DNA of 64,000 bases from Agromyces albus. GTDB lineage: Bacteria; Actinomycetota; Actinomycetes; Actinomycetales; Microbacteriaceae. The first letter of the stretch is position 1. The number at the start of each line of letters is the position of its first letter. The notes beneath the pieces were generated by a model that searched no databases, was not told the DNA's origin, and was given only the letters and a program-made list of their open reading frames with translations. The position numbers and the translations under genes are program-made. Location of the stretch: contig NZ_JAUSWX010000001.1 in assembly GCF_030815405.1 (NCBI RefSeq), positions 1,674,001 to 1,738,000 of the forward strand, in the 5' to 3' direction. Below are positions 14,466-23,780 of the stretch, in pieces.

Positions 14466-15398
14466 ATGATCGGCATCGAGGGATTCGTCGGCCAGATCTT
14501 CGTCATCGCGCTGCTGATCGTCGTCGGGATCTTCGTATTGGTCGTGCTGGTTCGCGCGATCCGCATCATCCCGCAGGCATACGCCGGCGTCGTCGAGCGG
14601 CTCGGCCGCTATCACAAGACCCTCATGCCGGGCTTGAACATCCTCGTGCCGTTCATCGATCGCGTGCGTCCGCTCGTCGACATGCGTGAGACCGTCGTCT
14701 CGTTCCCTCCACAGCCGGTCATCACCGAAGACAACCTGGTCGTGTCGATCGATACCGTCGTCTACTTCCAGGTCACGGATGCCAGGGCTGCGACGTATGA
14801 GATCGCGAACTATCTCGGTGCGGTCGAACAGCTGACCACCACGACGCTCCGAAACGTCGTCGGCGGATTGAATCTCGAAGAGGCGCTCACGTCACGCGAC
14901 AACATCAACGGGCAGCTTCGCGTCGTGCTCGATGAAGCCACCGGCAAGTGGGGCATCCGCGTCTCCCGTGTCGAGCTCAAGGCGATCGACCCGCCCCACT
15001 CGATTCAGGACTCGATGGAGAAGCAGATGCGCGCCGAGCGCGACCGCCGCGCACTGATCCTCACTGCGGAGGGAACCAAGCAGTCTGCGATCCTCACCGC
15101 CGAGGGTGCCCGTCAGGCCGCGATCCTCGAGGCCGAGGGGTATGCGCAAGCGGCCGTGCTTCGGGCGCAGGGTGAGGCGGAGGCGATCCTCAAGGTCTTC
15201 GAGGCCATTCACAAGGGCGACCCCGATCCCAAGCTCCTCGCCTACCAATACCTGCAGACGCTCCCCCAGATCGCGCAGGGCGAGTCGAACAAGCTCTGGA
15301 TCGTGCCGAGCGAGCTCACCGAGGCGCTGAAGGGCATCGGGCGGGCGTTCGTGCCGCCGCAGGCCGGCCCGAACGACCCAGCGCCGCCGCGGAGCTGA
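14466..15398 (+). CDS. SPFH/band-7 (stomatin-prohibitin) membrane protein
   Basis: 310 residues with one N-terminal membrane anchor (IFVIALLIVVGIFVLVVLVRAI), the SPFH domain (IIPQAYAGVVERLGRYHKTL, through PVITEDNLVVSIDTVVYFQV to IRVSRVELKAIDPP) and a long Ala/Glu helix of the flotillin kind (AILTAEGARQAAILEAEGYA). It closes with the stomatin-type tail LAYQYLQTLPQIAQGESNKLW. These proteins oligomerise as rings at the inner face of the membrane and act with NfeD. AGAGGAG precedes the ATG. Equivalent to QmcA/YbbK of other bacteria. Confidence 0.92.
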   Translation: MIGIEGFVGQIFVIALLIVVGIFVLVVLVRAIRIIPQAYAGVVERLGRYHKTLMPGLNILVPFIDRVRPLVDMRETVVSFPPQPVITEDNLVVSIDTVVYFQVTDARAATYEIANYLGAVEQLTTTTLRNVVGGLNLEEALTSRDNINGQLRVVLDEATGKWGIRVSRVELKAIDPPHSIQDSMEKQMRAERDRRALILTAEGTKQSAILTAEGARQAAILEAEGYAQAAVLRAQGEAEAILKVFEAIHKGDPDPKLLAYQYLQTLPQIAQGESNKLWIVPSELTEALKGIGRAFVPPQAGPNDPAPPRS

Positions 15399-15406
15399 CG
15401 TCGCGC

Positions 15407-16162
15407 GTGGCCTCCACGTACTTCGAACCACCGGGGCCGCGGGTGCTCGCTCATCGCGGCTTCGCGGTCGACGCGCCTGAGAACACGCTCCTCGCGTTCG
15501 AGAATGCGGTCGCCATCGGTGTGCAGTACATCGAGACCGACGTGCATGTCAGTCGCGACGAAATGGCGGTCGTCGCGCATGACCCATCGCTCCAGCGCGT
15601 CGCCGGTCGAGACATCGCGGTGGCGCAACTCGCGATGGCCGAGCTCGGCCGAGTCGACCTCGGTCGAGGTCAGAGCTTCTGCTCGCTCGAAGAGGCACTC
15701 GACGCCTTCCCCGAGACGCGTTTCAACATCGATGTGAAAGTCGAGCGGGCGGTCGAGCCCGTGGTCTCTGCGGTGAAGCGCACCGGAGCCGAGTCGCGCG
15801 TGCTGCTGACGAGTTTCTCCGAGCGGCGCCGGCTCCGGCTCGCGTCGCTCGTGCCCGGCGTCGCCACGTCGGCGGGCAGCGCCGGGGTCATCCGTGCCCG
15901 CGTCGCCGCATTCGCCGGGCCGGAGGCTCGACTCATTCGCGCGCTGCGCGGTGCCGGCGCCCTGCAGATTCCCGAGCGCTCGGGCAGGGTTCGGCTCGTC
16001 ACCGCCCGCTTCGTGGCGGCGGTCCAACGCGCCGGCAGCGAGGTGCACGTGTGGACGGTCAACGACGGTGCGGACATGGCGCGATTGCTCGATCTCGGCA
16101 TCGACGGACTCGTCACCGATCGCGCGGACCTCGCGCTCGACGTCGTCGCCTCTCGAAGCTGA
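15407..16162 (+). CDS. Glycerophosphodiester phosphodiesterase
   Basis: 251 residues of the GDPD TIM-barrel family, which hydrolyses glycerophosphodiesters to glycerol-3-phosphate and an alcohol. The catalytic and metal residues are visible: LAHRG, PENTLLAFE, YIETDVHVSRD and VVAHDP, followed by RFNIDVKV and the C-terminal VHVWTVNDGADMARLL with LGIDGLVTDRADL. There is no signal peptide, so it acts in the cytosol. It begins with GTG eight bases after the SPFH stop, the last member of the nfeD-SPFH operon. Confidence 0.92.
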   Translation: MASTYFEPPGPRVLAHRGFAVDAPENTLLAFENAVAIGVQYIETDVHVSRDEMAVVAHDPSLQRVAGRDIAVAQLAMAELGRVDLGRGQSFCSLEEALDAFPETRFNIDVKVERAVEPVVSAVKRTGAESRVLLTSFSERRRLRLASLVPGVATSAGSAGVIRARVAAFAGPEARLIRALRGAGALQIPERSGRVRLVTARFVAAVQRAGSEVHVWTVNDGADMARLLDLGIDGLVTDRADLALDVVASRS

Positions 16163-16247
16163 GAATTCCCCGGCAATCCATCAGCCCGCGGGAAGGGAAT
16201 GCCCAGCTTGATCGTCTATACCTAGAGAGGATCGAGAGGAGTACGCC

Positions 16248-16613
16248 ATGGCGGACAGGAGCCTTCGGGGCATGCGAATCGGCGCCCAGAGCCTGCAGAG
16301 TGAGGACGGCGTCGTCTTCGCCGACCGTGCAGACTACACCTACCGTTGCGAGGTGTGCGGCCGCGAGACGGTGATGACGTTCTCGACCGAGGCTGAGCTC
16401 CCCGAGACCTGGGAGTGTCGCTTCTGCGGTGCAGCCGCGACGCTGCTCGTCGACTCGAAGCCGGTCGAGATCGACCGTTCGGGTGAGAAGGTCGCCCGAA
16501 CCCACTGGGACATGCTGCTCGAGCGCCGCACGCGCGCCGAGCTCGAAGAGTTGCTCGAGGAGCGGCTCAACTACCTGCGAGCCCGTCGGGGTCAGCAGAA
16601 GATCGGCGCGTAG
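16248..16613 (+). CDS. rbpA: RNA polymerase-binding protein RbpA
   Basis: A 121-residue orthologue of RbpA, the actinobacterial activator that binds the primary sigma factor and RNA polymerase and stabilises open complexes. The N-terminal tail contains the conserved RSLRGMRIGAQSLQSEDGV; the core domain has CEVCGRE and CRFCG, though the second pair sits in an open zinc-like site. The basic linker is WDMLLERRTRAELEELLEERL, which is the sigma-interacting helix. The ATG has a good GAGAGGAG site. Its last 47 bases overlap the 3' end of the convergent lnt gene. Confidence 0.96.
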   Translation: MADRSLRGMRIGAQSLQSEDGVVFADRADYTYRCEVCGRETVMTFSTEAELPETWECRFCGAAATLLVDSKPVEIDRSGEKVARTHWDMLLERRTRAELEELLEERLNYLRARRGQQKIGA

Positions 16614-18153
16614 ACGCGAACCACGCCGCGGCAGCTCGCCGTTTCGCGAGGGCTGCCGCGGCGACCAGCCCGCCCAGCGCGCTGATGATGACGAGGAACG
16701 GGATGCCGCCGCCCATCGCGACCGCGGGCGTCAGGCCTTCACGAAGCTCGACCTCGGTCACCATCGCCCCCGGCTTGTAGGCGGGCAGTAAGTCGATGGT
16801 GCGCCCCGACGGATCGATCACCTGGCTCGTGCCGACGGTCGAGATGTTCACGACGGAGCGCCCGGTCTCGATCGCACGGAGCCGCGCGATCGCCAACTGC
16901 TGTTGGTTCTCGTCGGTGTTGCGGAAGTCGGCGTTGTTGGTCTGGAACATGTAGAGCTCGGCACCCTCGCGCGCCCCTTGCCAGATGAGCTCGTCGTAGA
17001 TCACGTCGAAGCAGATCGCAAGTCCGGTCACGGCATCGCCGAGATCGAAAACGGGCGGGTTGGTGCCTGGGGTGTAGCCGCGCTGGATCAGCCCGACGAG
17101 GTCGGGGGCGAGCGATTCGTAGAACCACCGATCCGGGATGTACTCCCCGAAGGGCACTGGGTTGCGCTTGTCGTAGCTCGCGACCGCCCCCTCCCCTGCG
17201 CGCCAGAGCAGGGAGGTGTTGAAGAACTTCTCGTCGATGCTCGTCACGGTATTGAGGATGACGGGAGCATCGAGGCGCTCGCTCAGCGAATCGAAGATGC
17301 GCGCGGCCTCCGTGCTTCGCATGGGATCGACGTCTGAGCCACCCTCGGGCCACAGGAGCACGTCGACTCCCGACTCATCGAGGATCGGTTCGGTCGCCTC
17401 GAGCTGCGCGGCGAGGACGCCTCCGGGTGACCGTTCGTCGAAGTATCCGGCAGGCCCGTCGCCCTGCACGCTCGCCACCGTGAGTTCTCCGTTGGGCGTC
17501 GTCGGCCACGCGGGGATCACCATCGCGATGAGGATGACCGCCGCAACCGGCACGGCGGTGCGCAGGTCGCGCCAGCCTCGCAACCGCACCCACTCGATGA
17601 GCGCGGCAACGATCGCAACCATCACGAGACTGAGCCCGGTCGAGCCGATCCAGGAGACCACGTCGGCGAACGGGCTCTCGGACTGGCTGAGCGCGGCTCG
17701 GCCCCACGGGAAGCCGCCATAGGGTATTGATCCCGTCGCAGCTTCGCGCACGCACCACAGGCCCGCGACGAGGAGCGGCAGCCACACCAGTCGCACCCAT
17801 CGCGACGGACTGGCCTGCGGCAGCCATCGGTAGGCGAGCGTGATGAGCACCGCCCCCGCCGCGACGAAGGTCGACTCGAGGAACGAGAGCGCGAGCCACG
17901 GCACGGGCCCGAGGTACAGCGAGGTCCACGACACCTGCAGCAGGTAGAACGTCAAGCCGAAGGCGAAACCCACGAGCAGCGCCGACCACGAAGAACGGCC
18001 GATCAGGCTGACGAGGGCGAGGGCGATGCCGAGGAATGCGAGCGGCCAGGCGCTCGCGCCGGGAAAGCCGAGGTCGTAGACGGCGCCGCCGGCGATTGCC
18101 ACGAGAACGGCGGCCCAAGTCGGCAGCACGGGACGCTGGAGGTTCTCGGGCAC
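16567..18153 (-). CDS. lnt: Apolipoprotein N-acyltransferase
   Basis: 528 residues. The N-terminal ~200 hold about six to seven membrane helices, then a nitrilase-fold periplasmic domain, and a final C-terminal helix. The catalytic triad is visible: Glu in LLWPEGGSDVD, Lys in SYDKRNPVPFGEY and Cys in LAICFDVIYDE. Lnt adds the third acyl chain to the N-terminal cysteine of lipoproteins in the membrane. The GTG at 18153 is preceded by TAGGCT and a 6-nt gap (leaderless). The gene lies 30 bp downstream of helY in the same direction. Confidence 0.95.
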   Translation of the reverse strand: MPENLQRPVLPTWAAVLVAIAGGAVYDLGFPGASAWPLAFLGIALALVSLIGRSSWSALLVGFAFGLTFYLLQVSWTSLYLGPVPWLALSFLESTFVAAGAVLITLAYRWLPQASPSRWVRLVWLPLLVAGLWCVREAATGSIPYGGFPWGRAALSQSESPFADVVSWIGSTGLSLVMVAIVAALIEWVRLRGWRDLRTAVPVAAVILIAMVIPAWPTTPNGELTVASVQGDGPAGYFDERSPGGVLAAQLEATEPILDESGVDVLLWPEGGSDVDPMRSTEAARIFDSLSERLDAPVILNTVTSIDEKFFNTSLLWRAGEGAVASYDKRNPVPFGEYIPDRWFYESLAPDLVGLIQRGYTPGTNPPVFDLGDAVTGLAICFDVIYDELIWQGAREGAELYMFQTNNADFRNTDENQQQLAIARLRAIETGRSVVNISTVGTSQVIDPSGRTIDLLPAYKPGAMVTEVELREGLTPAVAMGGGIPFLVIISALGGLVAAAALAKRRAAAAWFASTRRSSADPDGLAGS

Positions 18154-18183
18154 TCGTTCAGCCTAAGCGACGCGCGGGCGTGA

Positions 18184-20616
18184 TCAGCCCAGCGAGCCGT
18201 ACGCCACGACGCCGCGCCGCACCGTGTCGATCGCGGCGCGAGCGGTCGCCCCGAGCTCGGCATCGGCGACGATCGACACCTGGTCGAGCAAGTCGACCAC
18301 TTGCTTCGTGAGGCGCACGAAATCGCCCGCAGCAAGCTCGGTGTCGTCGAGCACGTTGCCGAGTGCGGCGCCGCGCGCCCACGCGTACATCGCCGACGAG
18401 AGGGCCGGCGACGGTTGCTCGCTGCCCGCGAGTCGATGTTCGCGCTCGAGCTGGTCGAGGTCGCTCCAGACGTCGAGCGTTCGCTCGAACGCCTCACGGA
18501 ATCCGGCGCGCGGCAAACGGAACTGCTCGCCGCGGTCGTCGCGGCGCGGCTCGTAGACGAGCGCCGCGGCCATTGCGGCGAGGCCTGCGGTGTCGAGACC
18601 GTCCCACAACCCGCGGCGCAGCGACTCGGCCACCAGCAGGTCACGCTCGCCATAGATGCGCTTCAGGATGCGGCCCGCCGAGGTCGACACGAGGGCGCCG
18701 TGCTTGTCGTACTCGAGGTACCGGAGGGCCTCGAGCACCTCGGCGACCCGGTCGAATCGCTTGGCGACCTGCCCGGTGCGGGTGCGGATCTGTCGCGACA
18801 ACTGCTCGTGCTCCTGCTTCAGTCGCCACCATCGTTCGGCCCACCGTGCGTGCTGCTCGCGCTCAGCGCACCCATGGCATGGGTGCCCGCGCATCGCCTT
18901 GCGTGCAGCCGTGAGCTCACGCTGCATCCGTTCGCGCTGGCCGTGCGAGGGGTTGCCTTTCGACGCCTGCCGCTCGAGCTCGCCGATGCGCCGCCGCAGT
19001 GCCGCGTACTCGCCGAAGTCGCCGAGGTGACACCGCATCGCCTCCTCGAATCCGACCATCGACTCCTCTTGCTTGCGCAGGGTGCGAGCGAGGTCGACGA
19101 CGGCGCGGTCGGCCTGGAACTGCGCGAACGAGAGCTCGAGGATCTGGCGGGTGCGCTCGCGCCCGAACTGGTCGATGAGGTTGACAGCCATGTTGTACGT
19201 CGGCTTGAAGCTCGAGTTCATCGGGTAGCTTCGTCGCGAGGCGAGCGAGGCGACCGATTCGGGGTCGAGCCCGTCGACCCACTGGATCACCGAGTGCCCC
19301 TCGACGTCGATGCCGCGCCGGCCTGCGCGGCCCGTCAGCTGGGTGTACTCCCCCGGTGTGATCGGCACTCGCGCTTCGCCGTTGAACTTCTCGAGCTTCT
19401 CGAGCACGACGGAGCGCGCCGGCATGTTGACGCCGAGCGCGAGCGTCTCGGTCGCGAACACGACCTTCAGGAGCTTCCGCTGGAAGAGGTCTTCGACGAT
19501 CTCCTTGAAGGCCGGCAGCATGCCCGCGTGGTGCGCTGCGACGCCCCGTTCGAGGCCCTCGAGCCACTCCCAGTAACCGAGCACGGCGAGATCCTCGTCG
19601 CGCAGCATCCGTGCCCGCTCCTCGACGATCGCCCTGATCTCGGCGCGTTCGTGCGATTCGGTGAGCCGGATGCCGGATTGCAGCACCTGACGAACGGCCT
19701 GGTCGCAGCCCGCCCGCGAGAAGATGAACACGATCGCCGGGAGCAGGTTCTTGCCCTGCAGGAGCGCGACCACCTCTGGCCGGTCGGCGCGCCCGCTGCC
19801 CTGGCCAGGCTGGTGGTACCGGCCACGATCGCCGCCGCGGCGGCCGCGCTCGGATCGCGCCGTGATGGAGCGGCCGCCGGCACGCGCGAGGCGCTGGAGT
19901 TCGGGGTTCACCCGATGCGTCGCCACCGGGCCTGAAGAATCGAAGAGGTCGAGCAGCTTCGCCTTCACGAGCACATGCTGCTCAAGAGGCACCGGTCGCT
20001 CCTCGGAGACGATCACGTCGGTGTCGCCGCGCACCGCCTGCAACCAGTCGCCGAATTCCTCGGCATTCGACACGGTCGCGCTCAGTGAGACGAGCCGCAC
20101 GGCCTCGGGGAGGTGGATGATCACCTCCTCCCAAACGGCACCGCGGAATCGGTCGGCGAGGTAGTGCACCTCGTCCATGACCACATACGCGAGCCGATCG
20201 AGGAGCGGCGAGTCGGCGTAGAGCATGTTGCGGAGCACCTCGGTGGTCATGACCACGATGCGCGCGCTCGAGTTGATGTTCGTGTCACCCGTGAGCAGGC
20301 CGACCTTGTCGGCACCCCACGTGTCGACGAACTCCTGGTACTTCTGGTTGCTGAGCGCCTTGATCGGCGTGGTGTAGAAGACCTTCTCGTCGCGGGCCTG
20401 CATAGCCAGGTAAAGGGCGAACTCGGCGACGATCGTCTTACCGGCACCGGTGGGCGCCGCGACGAGGACGCTGCGCCCCTCGTCGAGCGATGCGCACGAC
20501 GCGCGCTGGAACGGGTCGAGCTCGAACCGGAGCCCGGCGGCGAACTCTGCGAGCCGAGGCTGGCGGCGTTCCTGACGCGAAAGCGCGTAGCGCTCGGACG
20601 GCGAGAGGCTCATCAC
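18184..20616 (-). CDS. helY: Ski2/Mtr4-type DEAD-box RNA helicase HelY
   Basis: 810 residues: RecA-like domain 1 with AAPTGAGKTIVAEF, MDEVHYLADRF and LSATVSNAEE; domain 2 with IVFIFSRAGCDQ, TLALGVNMPARSV and QLTGRAGRRG; and a C-terminal DSHCT-type region. The middle carries the CHGCAEREQHARW segment seen in actinobacterial HelY. It presumably unwinds structured RNA. The GTG at 20616 sits 6 nt after TAGGCT (20628-20623), whose first three bases are the stop codon of tatC, so helY has a leaderless promoter built into the end of the preceding gene. Confidence 0.94.
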   Translation of the reverse strand: MMSLSPSERYALSRQERRQPRLAEFAAGLRFELDPFQRASCASLDEGRSVLVAAPTGAGKTIVAEFALYLAMQARDEKVFYTTPIKALSNQKYQEFVDTWGADKVGLLTGDTNINSSARIVVMTTEVLRNMLYADSPLLDRLAYVVMDEVHYLADRFRGAVWEEVIIHLPEAVRLVSLSATVSNAEEFGDWLQAVRGDTDVIVSEERPVPLEQHVLVKAKLLDLFDSSGPVATHRVNPELQRLARAGGRSITARSERGRRGGDRGRYHQPGQGSGRADRPEVVALLQGKNLLPAIVFIFSRAGCDQAVRQVLQSGIRLTESHERAEIRAIVEERARMLRDEDLAVLGYWEWLEGLERGVAAHHAGMLPAFKEIVEDLFQRKLLKVVFATETLALGVNMPARSVVLEKLEKFNGEARVPITPGEYTQLTGRAGRRGIDVEGHSVIQWVDGLDPESVASLASRRSYPMNSSFKPTYNMAVNLIDQFGRERTRQILELSFAQFQADRAVVDLARTLRKQEESMVGFEEAMRCHLGDFGEYAALRRRIGELERQASKGNPSHGQRERMQRELTAARKAMRGHPCHGCAEREQHARWAERWWRLKQEHEQLSRQIRTRTGQVAKRFDRVAEVLEALRYLEYDKHGALVSTSAGRILKRIYGERDLLVAESLRRGLWDGLDTAGLAAMAAALVYEPRRDDRGEQFRLPRAGFREAFERTLDVWSDLDQLEREHRLAGSEQPSPALSSAMYAWARGAALGNVLDDTELAAGDFVRLTKQVVDLLDQVSIVADAELGATARAAIDTVRRGVVAYGSLG

Positions 20617-20625
20617 CCCTCCAGC

Positions 20626-21423
20626 CTAGACAGCCGCCCCGAATTCGCGCGCGTTGCGCCGTTCGACACGGCGATCGTGCAAATGGGCGATGAACCACGC
20701 CGCGAAGTACAGCGCGATCATCGGGATCGCCAGCATGAACATCGACACGATGTCGGCCGACGGCGTCGCGATGGCCGTGAAAAGCACGATCACGAGGATC
20801 GCGACCCGCCACGACTTGATGATCGCCGCGGCGCTGAGAATGCCCGCGGCATTCAACAGCACGATGAAGACCGGCACGACGAAGGCGACGCCGATCGCGA
20901 CCACGAGCTTCAGGACGAAGTCGATGTACTCCTTCGCGGTCAGGAGCGACAATGCACCTTCGGGCACGAAGCCCGTCATGAGCTTGACGATGTTCGGCAG
21001 TACGAACCATCCGGCCGCACAGCCAGCGAAGAACAGCGGGATCGCCGTCGCGAAGAAGGCGAGCGTGAAGCGGCGTTCACGCTTGTTCAGCCCCGGCACG
21101 AGGAATGCGAAGATCTGGTACAGCCACACCGGGCTCGAGATCACGAGACCGAGCGTGAACGCGATCTGCAGGAGCAGGTCGAACCCGCTCGAAATCGTCG
21201 GGAAGATGATCGTCGTGTCGGAGCCCTGCGCCTCGGCCACGCGCTGCACGGGCTCCTGGATCGCGTCCCAGACGAACAGGTCGGTGAGCCACCACCCGAG
21301 ACCCGCGCCGACGACGATTGCGATCGCGGAGATGAAGAGGCGTTTGCGGAGCTCGATCAGGTGCTGACCGAGCGACATCCGCTTCTCGCGGTTCTTCTCG
21401 CCGCGATCTTTCATCGCGGTCAC
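20626..21423 (-). CDS. tatC: Sec-independent protein translocase TatC
   Basis: 265 residues with six membrane helices; the hallmark N-terminus MSLGQHLIELRKRLFIS and the following helix are TatC signature elements. SSPVWLYQIFAFLVPGLNKRER is the conserved first cytoplasmic loop and its Glu/Arg set for binding twin-arginine signal peptides. TatC is the receptor core of the Tat translocon, moving folded proteins across the membrane. GTG start, five bases after the tatA stop; the two are cotranscribed. No tatB is present here. Confidence 0.96.
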   Translation of the reverse strand: MTAMKDRGEKNREKRMSLGQHLIELRKRLFISAIAIVVGAGLGWWLTDLFVWDAIQEPVQRVAEAQGSDTTIIFPTISSGFDLLLQIAFTLGLVISSPVWLYQIFAFLVPGLNKRERRFTLAFFATAIPLFFAGCAAGWFVLPNIVKLMTGFVPEGALSLLTAKEYIDFVLKLVVAIGVAFVVPVFIVLLNAAGILSAAAIIKSWRVAILVIVLFTAIATPSADIVSMFMLAIPMIALYFAAWFIAHLHDRRVERRNAREFGAAV

Positions 21424-21428
21424 CGGAG

Positions 21429-21647
21429 TCAGGACTTCTTGCCGGAATCCGGCTCTTCGGAGCTGGCCGGCGCGTCGCCTGCGGCGGGCGCTTCGCCGTC
21501 AACCTTGTCGGAGCGCACCTCGCTCTTCAGGATCTTCATCGACTGGCCGAGGCTGCGCGCGAGCGCGGGGAGCTTGGGCGCGCCGAAGAGCAGCAGGATG
21601 ACCACGAGGATGATCAGCGCGTGCCAACCAGTGAAGCCTTGCCACAT
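21429..21647 (-). CDS. tatA: Sec-independent protein translocase TatA
   Basis: A 72-residue single-span protein: N-terminal helix (WHALIILVVILLLFGAPKLP), the FG hinge, the amphipathic helix ALARSLGQSMKILKSEV and an acidic Ser/Glu/Asp tail ending GKKS. It oligomerises with TatC to form the transport pore. Length and order (pafC-tatA-tatC) match the conserved actinobacterial arrangement. The 39-bp gap to pafC holds no clear promoter, so it is probably expressed from the pafBC operon. Confidence 0.95.
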   Translation of the reverse strand: MWQGFTGWHALIILVVILLLFGAPKLPALARSLGQSMKILKSEVRSDKVDGEAPAAGDAPASSEEPDSGKKS

Positions 21648-21686
21648 AAGTGTTGGTCCGTTTCTCGGAGGATGGGTGACGACAGT

Positions 21687-22706
21687 CTACCTGTCGGGGG
21701 TCTCCGCGCCGTTCTCGTCGCCGAGCGGGGGCGCCTCGCCACCATATCCCGCGAGTCCGGCGGTCGCCCACTCGGCTACGACGGCGCGCGCCTCGGCTGG
21801 TGCGACGACCGTCACGAGGCCGGGCAGGCCCGCCACGAGCCGCTTCAGCCCGTGCACGTGGGCGAGCCGGAGTGTCACCCGCATCCGCCCGTCGACCTCG
21901 ACGGATGTGGAGTCGGCGAGGTAGTCGGCGAGCAACGGAATCGTCTCGGGGGCGACATCGACGACGACGTCGAGGTCGGAGTCCGAGACCTGGAAGAGCG
22001 TGTCAGGCACCTCACGATCGGAATGGTCGTCGATCGGCACTTCGGTCACCGCGAGACCGCTCATGCGGTCGACACGGAAGTTGCGCACGTCTTCGCGCGT
22101 GTGGCAGTAGGCCTGCAGGTACCAGTCGGCGTCTTGGGAGAGGATGCGCAGCGGATCGACGCGACGGCGACCCGCCTGCCCGAGTGCGTTGCGGTAGTCG
22201 AACTCGAGCTGTCGGCCGCCGGTCACCGCGCTGCGGATCACGGCGAGCGACGAGTCGGCCTCGGTCTCGGCGACGGCGAGTCGACTTGGTGCTGCGGAGG
22301 CCCCGGCCGTGAGCTTCGCCATGAGCGAGGCGAGGGATGCGCTGCTCGCGTTCTCGGGCGAGGCAGAGAGGTACTGCAAGCCCGCGATGAGCGCGGACGC
22401 TTCGCGCGCCGAGAGCCTAGGGGCGTCGTCGATCGCGACATGGTGCACGATCACGATCACGTCGTCGTCTTCGAAGGAGTCCCAATCGATGTCGAAGAGA
22501 TCGTTCGGCTGGTAGGTGCCCGTGGCGCCCGGCAGCCCGGAAGTCGCGATGAGACGCACCGCGTCGCGGATCTCCTCTTCGGTCATCCCGAAGTGCTGGG
22601 CGGCCTCCGCCACGTCGACGACCCGCTGCTCGAGCAGGTAGGGCACGAACGAGAGCAGGAAGACGAGCTTGTCGGGTGCCTTCAGGGGCTTGGTGCGCTT
22701 GGCCAT
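21687..22706 (-). CDS. pafC: WYL-domain transcriptional regulator PafC
   Basis: 339 residues: N-terminal winged-helix (KLVFLLSFVPYLLEQRVVDVAEAAQHF), a linker, and a WYL domain with DADWYLQAYCHTREDVRNFRVDRM and the WCX C-terminal extension. With PafB it forms the heterodimer that activates most LexA-independent DNA-damage genes in mycobacteria, sensing single-stranded DNA through the WYL domain. The ATG overlaps the pafB stop by one base (TGATG), ensuring coupled expression. Confidence 0.93.
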   Translation of the reverse strand: MAKRTKPLKAPDKLVFLLSFVPYLLEQRVVDVAEAAQHFGMTEEEIRDAVRLIATSGLPGATGTYQPNDLFDIDWDSFEDDDVIVIVHHVAIDDAPRLSAREASALIAGLQYLSASPENASSASLASLMAKLTAGASAAPSRLAVAETEADSSLAVIRSAVTGGRQLEFDYRNALGQAGRRRVDPLRILSQDADWYLQAYCHTREDVRNFRVDRMSGLAVTEVPIDDHSDREVPDTLFQVSDSDLDVVVDVAPETIPLLADYLADSTSVEVDGRMRVTLRLAHVHGLKRLVAGLPGLVTVVAPAEARAVVAEWATAGLAGYGGEAPPLGDENGAETPDR

Positions 22707-23731
22707 CAGGATGCCTCCTCCACGCCGTCGCGGTGGGCCGCGGCGACGGCACGCAAGCGCTCGCGCACCGCCTCGCGCAATGACTCGGGTGAGAGCACGC
22801 GCACCTCGGGACCGTAGGCGGCGAGCTCATCGGCGAGCACCGCGGCATCCGTGTAATGGAGCCGGATGACGCCCGCGTCTTCGTCGCCCTCGACGGCTCG
22901 CTTGCCGAGGCGCACCTCGGCGTCACTGCCCGCGGTGACGGCGAGATCGGTGGAGTTCCGCAGCCGGAGCTCGTTGAGCTCGGCGATCACCCGGTCTTGG
23001 ATGCCGGCCGGCGGCGCGTCGAACGTTGAGCCAGCAACGGGCGTCACCGCTCCGATGATGCGCGAGAGCAGGAAGGTGCGAGGGCCGTCGGCATCGAGGT
23101 CGAACGCGTGCAGATGCCAGCGGTTCTCGTGCAGGACGACGGCGAGCGGGTTGACCGTGCGGAGCCTCGCCTCGGGCTCCCCCGGCTTGAAGTACCGGAA
23201 TCGCACGGTCTGGCGGCGGTCGAGCGCCTGACGGAGCGGTTCGAACGCGGCCTCCCTGACACGGAGCCTGGGCGCGTAGCCGATGACCGGGTCGCGAGGC
23301 TCGATTCCAAGTGATCGCAGCTTGGTGAGCGCGCGCTGGGAGTCGGCTGACAGGGATGCCTCGCGCCAGACCTCGGCCGCGAGGCCCAGCAGCGCGAGCT
23401 CGTCGGGCGTGAAGCGCACCTCGTCGGGCAGGTCGTACTGCCCCTTGGGGATGCGGTACCGAAGGGCCTGGTTGTCGCCGGGACGATCAGGCGACTCCAC
23501 GGTCTCGAGCGGGATGCCGAGCTCGCGGATGTCGTCTTTGTCGCGCTCGAACTGGCGCTCGAGGTTGGAGTTCTGCCCTGAGGTGTCGAAACGCTCGGCG
23601 TAGCCGCGCACCGTCGAGAGGATCTCGGCCTTCAGCAGCCCGGTCTCGGTTGCGAGCAGCGCGAGCACAAGACTGAAGAGACGATCCTCGACCGGGATCC
23701 TCGACTCGCCCTTGCCCCCTCCACTCGCCAC
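22706..23731 (-). CDS. pafB: WYL-domain transcriptional regulator PafB
   Basis: 341 residues, paralogous to PafC: winged helix RLFSLVLALLATETGLLKAEI, WYL-type domain with ENRWHLHAFDLDADGPRTFLLSRI (WYL appears as WHL) and a WCX extension. It acts with PafC as a DNA-damage-responsive activator. I set the start at the GTG at 23731 because a near-consensus TATGAT -10 (23745-23740) lies exactly 7 nt upstream; the ATG at 23743 sits inside that box and would add four residues. First gene of the pafB-pafC-tatA-tatC unit. Confidence 0.92.
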   Translation of the reverse strand: MASGGGKGESRIPVEDRLFSLVLALLATETGLLKAEILSTVRGYAERFDTSGQNSNLERQFERDKDDIRELGIPLETVESPDRPGDNQALRYRIPKGQYDLPDEVRFTPDELALLGLAAEVWREASLSADSQRALTKLRSLGIEPRDPVIGYAPRLRVREAAFEPLRQALDRRQTVRFRYFKPGEPEARLRTVNPLAVVLHENRWHLHAFDLDADGPRTFLLSRIIGAVTPVAGSTFDAPPAGIQDRVIAELNELRLRNSTDLAVTAGSDAEVRLGKRAVEGDEDAGVIRLHYTDAAVLADELAAYGPEVRVLSPESLREAVRERLRAVAAAHRDGVEEAS

Positions 23732-23780
23732 ACGTGCGATCATACTGGCCCGTGGGCGACCAACGGCTCCTTGCGCGGAC

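Noticed and set aside
16195..16240. A SigR-type promoter (GGGAAT) for rbpA
   Set aside because: GGGAAT occurs at about 16195, but no GTT -10 lies 18 nt downstream. TATACC at 16217 has no fitting -35, so the promoter type is undecided.
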